A DNA stretch of 38,037 nucleotides from a bacterium (GCA_021795235.1 JAJYPP010000027.1:1-38037); one strand, 5' to 3'. Shown: positions 8,189 through 15,794, numbered from the stretch's first letter. Numbers and translations: made by a program. The notes: generated by a model from the sequence alone, not told the origin.

Positions 8189-8540
8189 TCCTTCGCAGTC
8201 TCCGAGTCACGGAAAGTGGAAGTGGAGGAGGGGGAGACCTTGGGGCATTGAGCCGCTCCGGTCTCCTCTTGTCCGCGGTGTCGAGGGCTCGATGGACTGG
8301 GATCCTGGTGTGACCCATATCGGGAGGTGCCGGCGTGATCGGAATCCGCCGGGTACAGCAACCGTTGCCCGGGCAGATGGTGACGCAGGAGCCATGCTCC
8401 GGCGGCAGGTTCCCCCACGAGAGGGAGCGTGGCGTCGAGGCTCCGCCGGTGAAACGCCGCGGACTTCAATCCGTTAGTTGAAGGAGCCGGGCGGGCCCGG
8501 CCCGCCAAGGCCATTTTGGCCCGCACGTCCGCGTAGCGCC
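8189..8540. other. gene-free stretch upstream of the acyltransferase
   Basis: About 350 bases contain no frame with convincing protein character. A long-spaced stem (GGAGACC near 8237 with GGTCTCC near 8265) is present. No clear promoter for the downstream acyltransferase can be picked out. Confidence 0.4.
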
Positions 8541-8566
8541 GAGCAGTGGTGAAGTGGGAGTCCACT

Positions 8567-9820
8567 ATGAGAGCTCCGACCGCGATGCCCGGACGTCAGC
8601 TGCGGTCGGTCGGGCGTGAGGTGGCCGGCGCGCCGACCGGCGGCCGGGCCGGGGGTTCAGCTTCTCTGGTCGCCACCGCGCGGCCCCATCTCCGCCAGGC
8701 AGACCTGGTGCGGGTGATCGCGGCGGTGCTGGTGGTCATCATCCACTGCGCACCCTGGCCGTCGCACGCCACTGGGGGCGCCGCCTCGGTCTATGGAGCC
8801 CTGAGCCTAGCCTCGAGGGTGTCCTTGCCCCTGTTCGTCGTCCTCAGCGGAATGTTGCTGGCTTACACGCACGCCCCCGGAAGTCCGAGCTCTGCTTTCT
8901 GGGCTCGCCGGCTCAGCCGGAGCCTACTCCCTTGGGTACCGTGGGCCGTGGTCTACTTCGCCTTGACAGTCATCTTCCAGGGCATGTCGCCGGTGCCGGC
9001 GCAGAGTTGGGGCTGGTGGGCAGGGGGGGCGGGCCATCTCTTCTTCCTCATCCTCATTCCCCAGCTTTACCTGCTGTTCGTGATCTGGCCCAAGGGACAC
9101 CGAGGAGCCCTGATCGCGGCGGCCGCGGCGGTACTGATCCAGGTGGGGCTGCAGCTGCTGCGGGTGGTTCTACCCATCCACGGGGGGGCGGGGCAGGTCC
9201 TGCTGCTGGACTACGGCTTCGAGGAGGCGCCGTTCTGGGTCGGGTACTTCGCGATCGGGATCTTGTTTGGGCTTCACCCGGAGTGGCTGCAGAGAGGCGG
9301 CGCGTGGCGTTGGCTCACTCTGCCAGCAGCGGCGGGCGCATTCGTCCTGCTCTCGGCGGGGCTGCCCAGTCGGATCGCCGTCAACTGGGGACCGTGGGTA
9401 CACGGAACCGGCAGCTTCCTGCGCCCATCCCTGCTGCTGGTGACGGTGCTTGTCTTTTGCGGGGTTTGGACGATCGCGTCGGCTCTGGCCGACCAGCTTC
9501 GAGGCTGGACCAGGCGATTCCTGGCCAGCTTGAGTCGCCACTCCCTGGGCATCTACATCATCCATCCGATCTTTCTGCTGGGGGCCGGACCGCTCCTGGA
9601 GATTACTCCGCGGCCATTCTCACTTCAGGAAGGACTGCCGTGGTCGATGCTTCCCTTCGGGATCCTGGTCGTGGGGACAACAGCCTTCGGCTGGCTGGGC
9701 ACCCGGCTCCTGGCCTCTAGGCGGCTGACGGCGTGGTCGGTGGGGGAGCAGGCGGGTGAACGCGGCCCGGCCGGACCACCGCAGCGGGAGGGCCGCCGCC
9801 AGCAGACCGCCACGACCTGA
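8567..9820 (+). CDS. membrane acyltransferase, family 3
   Basis: A 417-residue integral membrane protein with about ten hydrophobic segments. The first one, DLVRVIAAVLVVIIHCAPWP, has the Arg and the His (about residue 60) typical of acyltransferase-3 enzymes, which O-acylate surface sugars, antibiotics or other exported molecules. Other family-like segments are SLPLFVVLSGMLL and, near the C-terminus, LSRHSLGIYIIHPIF. Residues 1-40 and the last 35 are polar cytoplasmic tails. The start at 8567 follows GGGAG (8556-8560) by six bases. Nothing in the neighbourhood identifies the acceptor. Confidence 0.88.
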   Translation: MRAPTAMPGRQLRSVGREVAGAPTGGRAGGSASLVATARPHLRQADLVRVIAAVLVVIIHCAPWPSHATGGAASVYGALSLASRVSLPLFVVLSGMLLAYTHAPGSPSSAFWARRLSRSLLPWVPWAVVYFALTVIFQGMSPVPAQSWGWWAGGAGHLFFLILIPQLYLLFVIWPKGHRGALIAAAAAVLIQVGLQLLRVVLPIHGGAGQVLLLDYGFEEAPFWVGYFAIGILFGLHPEWLQRGGAWRWLTLPAAAGAFVLLSAGLPSRIAVNWGPWVHGTGSFLRPSLLLVTVLVFCGVWTIASALADQLRGWTRRFLASLSRHSLGIYIIHPIFLLGAGPLLEITPRPFSLQEGLPWSMLPFGILVVGTTAFGWLGTRLLASRRLTAWSVGEQAGERGPAGPPQREGRRQQTATT

Positions 9821-9830
9821 AAGCAGGTCG
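9813..9830 (+). terminator. stem-loop over the acyltransferase stop codon
   Basis: CGACCTG (9813-9819) pairs perfectly with CAGGTCG (9824-9830) across the loop AAAG. The stop TGA at 9818-9820 lies inside the structure. No T-tract follows. Confidence 0.55.
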
Positions 9831-9950
9831 AGCGAGCTCACCTTCTCGTACCCAGAGGTGTAGTCCACTAGGCACGGCCTGGCGTATCTGACTGTGCGTC
9901 CCCGATATTGGGGTCCACCGCCGAGGGCGATAGCACGGTAGGGGCCAAAC

Positions 9951-10019
9951 TGATCTGAAAAACCTGGGGCCAGCAGTGGGAGTCGAACCCACATGAGCTT
10001 GCGCTCAACAGGTTTTGAG
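9951..10019 (-). repeat. distal attachment-site copy: tRNA-Leu 3' half
   Basis: Bases 9961-10019 match 11491-11549 at 55 of 59 positions; the similarity continues weakly to GATCT at 9951. The copy includes the T arm, the long variable arm and part of the anticodon arm, but no D arm or 5' acceptor strand, so it cannot be a working tRNA. The base next to CCA is also changed. It is the expected far attachment site of an element inserted in the tRNA at 11495-11580. Confidence 0.85.
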
Positions 10020-10117
10020 TTCGTGCCGATGCGTCCAGCGCGGTCCAAAGTCGTCCATTCTGAGGTCACGGTGCGGGACCATAGTCCACCGTAGTGCATC
10101 CCAGTACAGCAACGTCC

Positions 10118-10139
10118 AACGGCTATGCGGTCAAACCGC
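10118..10139 (+). repeat. GCGGTCA repeat, left copy
   Basis: CAACGGCTATGCGGTCAAAC plus CG. The same sequence occurs at 11397-11430 in direct orientation, there with an extra 12-base unit. Lying just inside the island end, it could be an integrase arm-type binding site. Confidence 0.5.
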
Positions 10140-10181
10140 CCGGCGTAGGGCCACCGCCGGGCGCAGAGATAGGGCAGCAGC

Positions 10182-10388
10182 TCAGAGCGCGGCCCGGAGT
10201 TCGTCGAGCGTTAGCCCGAACTGTGCGGCGATCTTGCGGAGCTGAACGGAGCCAAGTTCGACGGAATCGTGATAGGCGAAAGTCCGCGTCTCGCCGTCCT
10301 TGACGAACTGCCTATGTGATCCGCGCTGACGCTCGATGGCCCATCCGGAGGCCTCCAGCGCTCGCGCCACCTGGCGAGCCTTTGGCAC
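10182..10388 (-). CDS. hicA: HicA-type mRNA interferase toxin
   Basis: A 68-residue protein of the HicA family, double-stranded-RNA-binding-fold toxins that cleave mRNA. The family opening is clear (VARALEASGWAIERQRGSHRQF); His25 in GSHRQF is the expected catalytic histidine. The C-terminal part, LRKIAAQFGLTLDEL, matches the usual last helix. The GTG start at 10388 shares one base with the stop of the upstream hicB. Antitoxin before toxin is one of the two orders known for this family. The toxin looks complete. Confidence 0.88.
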   Translation of the reverse strand: MPKARQVARALEASGWAIERQRGSHRQFVKDGETRTFAYHDSVELGSVQLRKIAAQFGLTLDELRAAL

Positions 10389-10648
10389 TAAGCCGGTGAG
10401 TGGCGGACGGGAAGGCGGAGCCGCGCCCGGAGATACACGCGCTCGACCCCTGGGGCACTCCGACTGTCGCCATCCCCCTCCAGGGTGAAGGCGATTGCAT
10501 CTCTGGCCTGGCGGAGCGCGGCGGCACGCGTCGCCCCGCCCCCAATGATTCCGAGGCTCGGAACCTCAAATCCCCAGTTGCGAGACTCCGGATCGTAAAA
10601 CAACTCGACGGCGAACCGGGCTTCCGCTGGCACGATGTCGGCTGACAT
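10388..10648 (-). CDS. hicB: HicB-type antitoxin
   Basis: An 86-residue protein with the partial RNase H fold of HicB antitoxins: FAVELFYDPESRNWGFEVPS, then IGGGATRAAALRQARDAIAF. A short basic C-terminal tail (YLRARLRLPVRHSPA) takes the place of a full DNA-binding domain, so autoregulation is uncertain. ATG 10648 is preferred because the upstream gene's TGA overlaps it by one base; a GTG at 10651 is also in frame. It should neutralise the HicA encoded immediately after it. Confidence 0.85.
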   Translation of the reverse strand: MSADIVPAEARFAVELFYDPESRNWGFEVPSLGIIGGGATRAAALRQARDAIAFTLEGDGDSRSAPGVERVYLRARLRLPVRHSPA

Positions 10649-10953
10649 CACTTGGGCACCTGCCCCCCGGTCGCCCCGCCGTGGAGAGTCGGCGTGAGCG
10701 CGTCGAGGGCAGCGTCAGGGTCCGGCGCGTGGAGCGCCGCCTGCACGTCGGCCCACGGGATCGCGCGGGCGGTGCCAGAAGCAATCTCCCGGTCGGCGGC
10801 GTCGAGGTCCGGGCCGACGACCTGGGCTAGGCTCCAGTCCTCGGCTTCCTCGGGAGAACGGAGACGCGAGAGGGCGTCGTTCGCCGGGGTGACCGGGCCC
10901 TCGGTCAGCTCATCGACGAGCTGGTGGAGTTGTGTGCGATCCGAGACAGCCAT
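10648..10953 (-). CDS. small acidic protein, first gene of the hicBA operon
   Basis: A 101-residue acidic protein with no family I can name. Residues 8-32 (TQLHQLVDELTEGPVTPA, then NDALSRLR) resemble the 'LH.LVDEL.e....A...L..L' segment found in many short proteins encoded beside toxin-antitoxin genes. ATG 10953 is preceded by GGGAGGGGG. Its stop overlaps the hicB start (TGATG), so the three genes are translationally coupled. A leaderless-type 9-codon ORF overlaps its own start. It may be a third TA component, a regulator, or unrelated cargo. Confidence 0.7.
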   Translation of the reverse strand: MAVSDRTQLHQLVDELTEGPVTPANDALSRLRSPEEAEDWSLAQVVGPDLDAADREIASGTARAIPWADVQAALHAPDPDAALDALTPTLHGGATGGQVPK

Positions 10954-10982
10954 CACGCCCCCTCCCGCAGATGGACGTTCAT
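10953..10982 (-). CDS. possible 9-codon leader peptide
   Basis: ATG at 10982 encodes MNVHLREGA, then TGA; the stop shares one base with the ATG of the next gene (10953). The start lies seven bases after the hexamer TACGAT, the spacing expected for a leaderless message. The ribosome binding site of the next gene (GGGAGG) lies inside this peptide's codons, so translating it could open or occlude that site. Inference from geometry only. Confidence 0.35.
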   Translation of the reverse strand: MNVHLREGA

Positions 10983-10989
10983 GGACGCA

Positions 10990-10995
10990 ATCGTA
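10990..10995 (-). promoter_or_regulatory. -10 hexamer of the toxin-antitoxin operon
   Basis: TACGAT on the minus strand (10995 to 10990) ends seven bases before the ATG at 10982. No recognisable -35 is seen. It is the best candidate for the operon promoter. Confidence 0.4.
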
Positions 10996-11195
10996 CCCCA
11001 GTAGCCGAGCGGGAGAGCGCATGCACCTGGCCGGTCCTGACTGCCTTTTGTCGCCAGCCACTTCACCGTAGCAGGGTGCAGGAGGTATGACCGAAGGCCT
11101 GCCCACCCGTGTCGTACACGATGGCCTGATTTCCGCCCCCTACAGCCGCTGAGCAGACCTCGGAGCCGCCGTTAGAAGGGCCGAGGACGAGCGCG

Positions 11196-11393
11196 AGTTC
11201 CAACGATCTGAGGCATACGGCGACCACCCTGCTGCTGGCCCAGGGCGTTCACCCGAAGATTGCCAAGGAGATGCTCGGCCACGCCAACATCGCGGTCACC
11301 ATCGACCGCTACTCCCACGTCAGCCAGGACATGCAGGAGGACGCCGCCCGCCTGATGGGGGAGGTGCTATCGGGGCCGAGGCTCCCAGCCTGA
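11196..11393 (+). pseudogene. tyrosine recombinase (integrase), C-terminal fragment
   Basis: The frame encodes LRHTATTLLLAQGVHPKIAK, LGHANIAVTIDRYSHV and a helical tail before TGA at 11391. These are the phage-integrase box: the Arg of R-H-T, the LGH motif, and the nucleophile Tyr in DRYSHV. Only about 65 codons of an expected 350-400 survive; no upstream frame matches an integrase. The residue where the first box-II His should be is Asn, because the sequence reads TTCCAACGAT; deleting one A restores F-H-D-L, so a one-base insertion is likely. It lies about 100 bases from the tRNA it presumably once targeted. Confidence 0.85.
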
Positions 11394-11396
11394 ACT

Positions 11397-11430
11397 CAAC
11401 GGCTATGCGGTCAGTCATGCGGTCAAACCG
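11397..11430 (+). repeat. GCGGTCA repeat, right copy with 12-base duplication
   Basis: CAACGGCTATGCGGTCA, then GTC, then ATGCGGTCAAACCG. It equals the left copy at 10118-10139 with one extra 12-base unit containing ATGCGGTCA. It begins four bases after the integrase stop, where integrase arm sites are often found. Confidence 0.5.
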
Positions 11431-11494
11431 AGCAGAGCTGGCCCACTGAACCGGTGGTTTGGAGCCCTGAGGGTGCCCACCGATCTCAGGAACC

Positions 11495-11580
11495 TGGTGC
11501 CAGCAGTGGGAGTCGAACCCACACGAGCTTGCGCTCAACGGTTTTTGAGACCGTCGCGTCTGCCATTCCGCCATGCTGGC
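11495..11580 (-). tRNA. tRNA-Leu (anticodon CAA)
   Basis: The 86-base gene folds as a class II tRNA. The acceptor is GCCAGCA/TGCTGGC, followed by A and an encoded CCA. The D stem is GCG/CGC. The anticodon stem is ACGGT/ACCGT with loop CTCAAAA, so the anticodon is CAA, reading UUG. A long variable arm is present (GAGC-GCAA-GCTC), with T stem GTGGG/CCCAC and loop TTCGACT. It is complete and probably functional, and it is the attachment site of the adjacent decayed island. Confidence 0.95.
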
Positions 11581-11606
11581 CCGCGCCTTAGCTCAGCAAG
11601 CTTATT

Positions 11607-12095
11607 TCAGTCTCGGTCCTCGAGGTCGGGGAGGTTCATTTCGTTGACGATCTCCTGGAACACCTTGAGCTTGGGGTCTTCGGAGCGGCCCTCGGGCACC
11701 ACTCCGGCCTGCTCCAGGACATCCTTGGCGACGAAGATTGGCGACTCGCAACGGATTGCCACCGCGATCGCATCGCTGGGGCGGGAGTCGATCTCCAGGT
11801 CCCTCCCGGCAACCTGCCCTGCGATCTGGGCGTAGAAGGTGTCGTCACGCAGCTCCGACACCCGCACCTGGATGATGGTGAAGTCGAACTGATGCAGGAT
11901 GTTGATGATCAGGTCGTGAGTCATGGGACGCTCCGGGCGAACCCCGTCGATCTGCAGCGAGATGGAGTTCGCCTCCGCCACCCCGACCCAGATCGGCAGG
12001 AAGCGGTCGGCATCCTTCTCCTTCAGGACCACCACGTGCTGGCCGCTGGGCATATGGACGCGGACGCTGTCCACCGACATCTCGATCAGGTCCAT
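11607..12095 (-). CDS. bifunctional nuclease family protein (DUF151)
   Basis: A 162-residue cytoplasmic protein of the BFN/DUF151 family. Family motifs are MSVDSVRVHMPSGQHVVVLK, FLPIWVGVAEANSI at 32-45, and DSRPSDAIAVAIR at 103-115, the most conserved part. The last 25 residues are acidic, and there is no C-terminal UVR domain as some homologues have. Plant and thermophile members have been reported with RNase/DNase activity; the bacterial role is poorly known. The ATG at 12095 is preceded by GAGGAG. It is transcribed divergently from the methyltransferase-polA operon and lies beside the tRNA-Leu gene. Confidence 0.92.
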   Translation of the reverse strand: MDLIEMSVDSVRVHMPSGQHVVVLKEKDADRFLPIWVGVAEANSISLQIDGVRPERPMTHDLIINILHQFDFTIIQVRVSELRDDTFYAQIAGQVAGRDLEIDSRPSDAIAVAIRCESPIFVAKDVLEQAGVVPEGRSEDPKLKVFQEIVNEMNLPDLEDRD

Positions 12096-12177
12096 GGCTC
12101 CTCACCGTTGCGCTGCTCTGAGAAGCTCGGGCGCCGCCGCCGACGGCTGCCCGGGCTCTGTGCCGATGCCTGACCCC

Positions 12178-12206
12178 ATCATAAGCCCCGCCGGAGCCGA
12201 TATCGA
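12178..12206 (-). promoter_or_regulatory. likely promoter of the bifunctional nuclease gene
   Basis: On the minus strand, TCGATA is followed after 17 bases by TATGAT (12183 to 12178), a 5/6 match to the -10 consensus. Transcription would start near 12171, leaving a leader of about 75 bases. Confidence 0.45.
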
Positions 12207-12279
12207 CGACTGGTGAGGGCCAGCGCCAGGGCCCGGTTACGATGAATGCCCGTCGGTGATGGGGGGGAGGAGGGTCCGG

Positions 12280-13056
12280 TTGAGCGATTCCGGTCGACCA
12301 CAGCGCTTGGTGTTCGGTGAGGTGGCAGAGCTCTACCATCGTCTCCGGCCGGGATACCCGCCAGCGGTGTTCGACGCCGTTGGGGACTTTGCCCAGATGG
12401 TGGCCGGCTCCGCAGTTCTCGAAGTGGGCGCCGGCACCGGCAAGGCGACCGGGCCGCTGCTGGAGCGCGGCTGGCGGGTCCTCGCCCTCGAGCCCAGCCA
12501 GGAGATGGCGGAGGTGGTGCGGCGGGAGTTCGGCAGCGACTCCCGTCTGGAGCTGGTGGAGCAGGGATTCGAGGCCTGGGATCCTGGAAGCCGCCGCTTT
12601 CAGGTCGTGTGCTCCGCCCAGGCGTGGCACTGGGTGGACCAGTCGGTGGGCTTGGCCAAGGCGGCTCGAGTACTGGCGCCTCGGGGTTGCATGGCTCTGA
12701 TGTGGAACCGGCCCGAGGGCGGTGACCGCGACCTGCGGGGCCGAATCGACGACATCTACCGTCGGCTTGCCCCGGAGATCTCCAGCCGCACTCCTGGGGA
12801 GAGGAAAGTCGACCGGCGTGTCGGGATTGATGCGTCGGGCCTGTTCGAGCCCGCGGAGCTGGTGCGGATCCCATGGGAGCGCTCCTATTCAGCAGTGGAC
12901 TATCTGGACCTCATGCGCACCCAATCGGATCACCGCCTGCTGACGGAAGGCCGCCGGGAGCGCCTCCTGAGCGAGCTGGGGCGGGCGATCGAGGGGGCTG
13001 GTGGCAAGTACCGGGTGGGCTACCTGTGCCTCCTCTACCTGGCCCGGTCGCTTTGA
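12280..13056 (+). CDS. class I SAM-dependent methyltransferase
   Basis: A 258-residue Rossmann-fold methyltransferase. An N-terminal helix (YHRLRPGYPPAVFDAV) precedes the SAM-binding motif I VLEVGAGTGKAT at 46-57. An acidic motif II follows (VLALEPSQEM), then CSAQAWHWVD and MALMWNR. This resembles the methyltransferase type 11 group with a Trp-rich active site, whose substrates are mostly unknown. The TTG start at 12280 is chosen because GGAGGAGGG (12266-12274) lies five bases upstream; GTG 12256 and ATG 12259 precede that site. It is two bases from polA and leads the operon. A TACGAT hexamer at 12238-12243 may be its -10. Confidence 0.87.
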   Translation: MSDSGRPQRLVFGEVAELYHRLRPGYPPAVFDAVGDFAQMVAGSAVLEVGAGTGKATGPLLERGWRVLALEPSQEMAEVVRREFGSDSRLELVEQGFEAWDPGSRRFQVVCSAQAWHWVDQSVGLAKAARVLAPRGCMALMWNRPEGGDRDLRGRIDDIYRRLAPEISSRTPGERKVDRRVGIDASGLFEPAELVRIPWERSYSAVDYLDLMRTQSDHRLLTEGRRERLLSELGRAIEGAGGKYRVGYLCLLYLARSL

Positions 13057-13058
13057 TA

Positions 13059-15785
13059 ATGGCGCAGATGGCAGACTCCCAAGCGCCCCGGGTCCTGCTC
13101 GTGGACGGCCACGGTCTGGCCTTCCGGGCCTACCACGCCCTGCCGGAGATGACCAACTCCAAGGGAGAGGCGATCAGGGTCGCCTACGGCTACACCTCCA
13201 TGCTGTTGCTGGCCCTCTCCCAGGGGTTCGACTGCGCGGTGGCGGCCTTTGACCCACCCGGCCCCACCTTCAGGGACCACAAGATGGCGACCTACAAGGG
13301 CCAGCGCAAACCCACGCCCCAGGAGCTCATCGATCAGATACCCACCCTGCACCGCCTGACCGAGGCGCTCAACATCCCGGTGGTCGTGGTCTCCGGCTAC
13401 GAGGCCGACGACGTGCTCGGCACACTCTCCCAGCAGGCCCGGGACCGCGGCTGTCGCACGGTGATCCTGACCGGCGACATGGATCTCATCCAGCTGGTGG
13501 ACGAGACCACCTTCGTCCAGACCAGCCGCCGAGGCAGCTCCGAGCCTACGGTCTACGACCCGGATGCGGTCCGGGCGCGCTATGGATTCGATCCCGCGCT
13601 CATGATCGACTACAAGTCCCTGCGTGGAGATGCGAGCGACAACATCCCCGGCGTGCCCGGGATCGGTGAGAAGACGGCCACCGCCTTGATCCAGCGCTAC
13701 GGCGGGCTGGACGAGGTGCTGGCGGCGGTGCCCACCATGGCTCCGGGCCGTACCCGCACCGCCCTCGAGGATCATGCTGAGGAGGCGCGGTTCGGGCGCG
13801 AGATGGTCACCATCGTGCGGGATGTGCCCGGGGTGCAGCTCGATGTGGCGGCCTGCAGGATCAGCGATTACGACCATGACCGAGCCCGGGCGCTGCTGGA
13901 AGAGGTGGGGATGCCCAGCCTGGTGAGGCGCCTTCCCAAACTGTCCGAGGCGGCGGCCAGGACCGAGGAGGGGCCCGCGCCCACGACCGTCATCGGCAGT
14001 GGGGCCATGGTTGCCGCCCTGGATCGGATCCGGGCGACCGGCGAACCGGTCACGATCCGAGTCGGGGCCGAGCCTCCGCTGCGCCGGGGCAAGCTTTTCG
14101 GTTTGGCGCTGGCGGTGGATGCCGAGCGCAGTTGGTACGCGCCCCTGGCTGCGGCGCCGGGGGGAGATCTCACTCAGAATGACCTGGTCGCACTGCGCTC
14201 GTTTCTGGCCGACGCCGGCGTTCGCAAGGCCGGTTTCCAGTGGAAGGACGAGCTCCTGGCCCTCCTGGGAGCCGGCTGGGAGGCGACCGAAGCCGAGTTC
14301 GACTGCGTGCTGGCGTCCTACCTGGCCGACTCCAGAGGGAGGACGCCCACGCTTGCCGCGCTGTGCCAGGAGTTCGGCGGTCCGGTCCCACCGGGACCAA
14401 GCCCCACGGAGAGAAGGGGAGACCAGCCGAGCGAAGCCGGTGCCATAGGTATCGGTGAGATCGCTCAGCAGCTCGGTGGTGAGGCCGCCTGCGCCGCTGC
14501 GATCCGGCCGGCTCTGGAGCGGCATCTGGCCGAGGTCGGGGGGCTGGGGTTGCTCCGGACCCTGGAGATCCCGGTCTCCAGGATCCTGGCCGAGATGGAG
14601 GCCACTGGCGTGGGCATCGATGTGGCCCAGCTGGAGGCATTGGCCATCGAGCTCAAGGGCCAGATCGCCCAGCTCGAGCAGCAGATGTTCTTGCTGGCCG
14701 GACGGGACTTCATGCCGGGCTCGCCAGTCCAGCTGGGTACCCTGCTCTTCGACGAGTTGGGCCTGCAGAGCTCGCGCCGGACCAAGACCGGCAGGTCAAC
14801 GGATGCGCAGGCGCTGGAAGGGCTCAGAGACCAGCATCCCATCGTGCCGCTGATTCTCGAGTGGCGGCAGCTGACCAAGTTGAAGAGCACCTATGTGGAT
14901 GCCCTGCCCGGCCTGGTGGATCCCCTGGACCAGCGGATCCACACCAGTTTCAATCAGGCGGTGGCAGCCACCGGCCGGCTTTCGTCCAGCGATCCCAACC
15001 TGCAGAACATCCCGATCCGGACCGAGCTGGGAAGACGGATAAGGGCAGCCTTCGTCCCCGGCTCCCCCGGCTGGCAGCTGGTGTCGGCGGACTACTCCCA
15101 GATCGAGCTGCGAGTGCTGGCCCACCTCAGCCAGGACCCTCAGCTGCTTGCCGCCTTCAAGAGGGGGGATGACGTCCACTCGGACACGGCCGCCCAGGTG
15201 TTCTCGGTCGGCCGGGAGGCGGTGACGGCGGAGCAGCGCCGCATGGCGAAGGTGGTCAACTTCGGCATCCTCTACGGGCTCTCCAGCTTCGGCTTGGCCC
15301 GCGACCTCGGAATCCCGGCCAAGGTCGCCGAGGAGTTCATCCGTCGCTACTTCGAGACGTTCGCCGGCGTGCGGGAATACCTGGAGCGAGTCCGCCAGGA
15401 GGCGAGGTCCCAGGGTTACGTGAGCACCCTGATGGGGCGGCGGCGCCACCTGACCGATATCCACTCCAGCAATCGCCAGGTCCGGGAGGCCAGCGAGCGC
15501 ATGGCCATCAACATGCCCATCCAGGGATCCGCCGCCGACCTGATGAAGCTGGGCATGATCCGCACCGCCGAGGCTCTGCGCCAATCCGGGCTGGCCGCCA
15601 GGATGCTGCTCCAGGTCCACGACGAGCTCGTCTTCGAGGCCCCGGCCGCGGAGGTTGAGGCCGTCGGCCGGCTGGCCAGGGCGGGGATGATGGCGGCGGC
15701 TGAGCTCATGGTGCCACTGGTGGTCGACTTGAAGTCAGGCCCGAACTGGCGCGATCTGACCGTGCTCGCCCTGGACCACCCCTGA
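13059..15785 (+). CDS. polA: DNA polymerase I
   Basis: A 908-residue family A polymerase for Okazaki-fragment processing and repair. The 5' nuclease domain (1 to about 290) has LLVDGHGLAFRAYHAL, ILTGDMDLIQLVD and the helix-hairpin-helix GVPGIGEKTAT near 198. The middle domain lacks the D-x-E metal ligands of a proofreading exonuclease (VTIRVGAEPPLRRGKLFGLA where FDTET would be), so 3'-5' activity is probably absent. The polymerase domain has motif A SADYSQIEL near 677, motif B RRMAKVVNFGILYG near 727, and motif C QVHDELVFE near 852. It starts two bases after the methyltransferase stop and is followed nine bases later by mutM. The ribosome binding site is weak, so coupling is likely. Confidence 0.97.
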   Translation: MAQMADSQAPRVLLVDGHGLAFRAYHALPEMTNSKGEAIRVAYGYTSMLLLALSQGFDCAVAAFDPPGPTFRDHKMATYKGQRKPTPQELIDQIPTLHRLTEALNIPVVVVSGYEADDVLGTLSQQARDRGCRTVILTGDMDLIQLVDETTFVQTSRRGSSEPTVYDPDAVRARYGFDPALMIDYKSLRGDASDNIPGVPGIGEKTATALIQRYGGLDEVLAAVPTMAPGRTRTALEDHAEEARFGREMVTIVRDVPGVQLDVAACRISDYDHDRARALLEEVGMPSLVRRLPKLSEAAARTEEGPAPTTVIGSGAMVAALDRIRATGEPVTIRVGAEPPLRRGKLFGLALAVDAERSWYAPLAAAPGGDLTQNDLVALRSFLADAGVRKAGFQWKDELLALLGAGWEATEAEFDCVLASYLADSRGRTPTLAALCQEFGGPVPPGPSPTERRGDQPSEAGAIGIGEIAQQLGGEAACAAAIRPALERHLAEVGGLGLLRTLEIPVSRILAEMEATGVGIDVAQLEALAIELKGQIAQLEQQMFLLAGRDFMPGSPVQLGTLLFDELGLQSSRRTKTGRSTDAQALEGLRDQHPIVPLILEWRQLTKLKSTYVDALPGLVDPLDQRIHTSFNQAVAATGRLSSSDPNLQNIPIRTELGRRIRAAFVPGSPGWQLVSADYSQIELRVLAHLSQDPQLLAAFKRGDDVHSDTAAQVFSVGREAVTAEQRRMAKVVNFGILYGLSSFGLARDLGIPAKVAEEFIRRYFETFAGVREYLERVRQEARSQGYVSTLMGRRRHLTDIHSSNRQVREASERMAINMPIQGSAADLMKLGMIRTAEALRQSGLAARMLLQVHDELVFEAPAAEVEAVGRLARAGMMAAAELMVPLVVDLKSGPNWRDLTVLALDHP

Positions 15786-15794
15786 GGGGGGAGA

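Larger units (their letters stand above)
9951..11580. mobile_element. decayed tRNA-Leu integration island
   Basis: The right end is an intact tRNA-Leu; the left end is a second copy of only its 3' half, in the same orientation. Between them, about 1.5 kb holds a tyrosine-integrase C-terminal fragment next to the intact tRNA and a toxin-antitoxin operon. This is the layout left by an element that integrates into a tRNA 3' end: the tRNA is restored at one end, a partial copy marks the other, and the integrase sits at the restored end. With only a fragment of the integrase it is presumably immobile. A GCGGTCA-containing repeat occurs inside each end. Confidence 0.8.

Noticed and set aside
8026-8565. 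179-codon minus-strand frame
   Set aside because: Low-complexity Pro/Ser/Arg sequence. It overlaps the tiny membrane protein gene, which has better support.
9961-10019. second tRNA-Leu gene
   Set aside because: Only the 3' half matches; the D arm, 5' acceptor strand and a proper anticodon loop are absent.
13035-14525. 496-codon frame on the minus strand
   Set aside because: Antisense shadow of polA with no recognisable domain.
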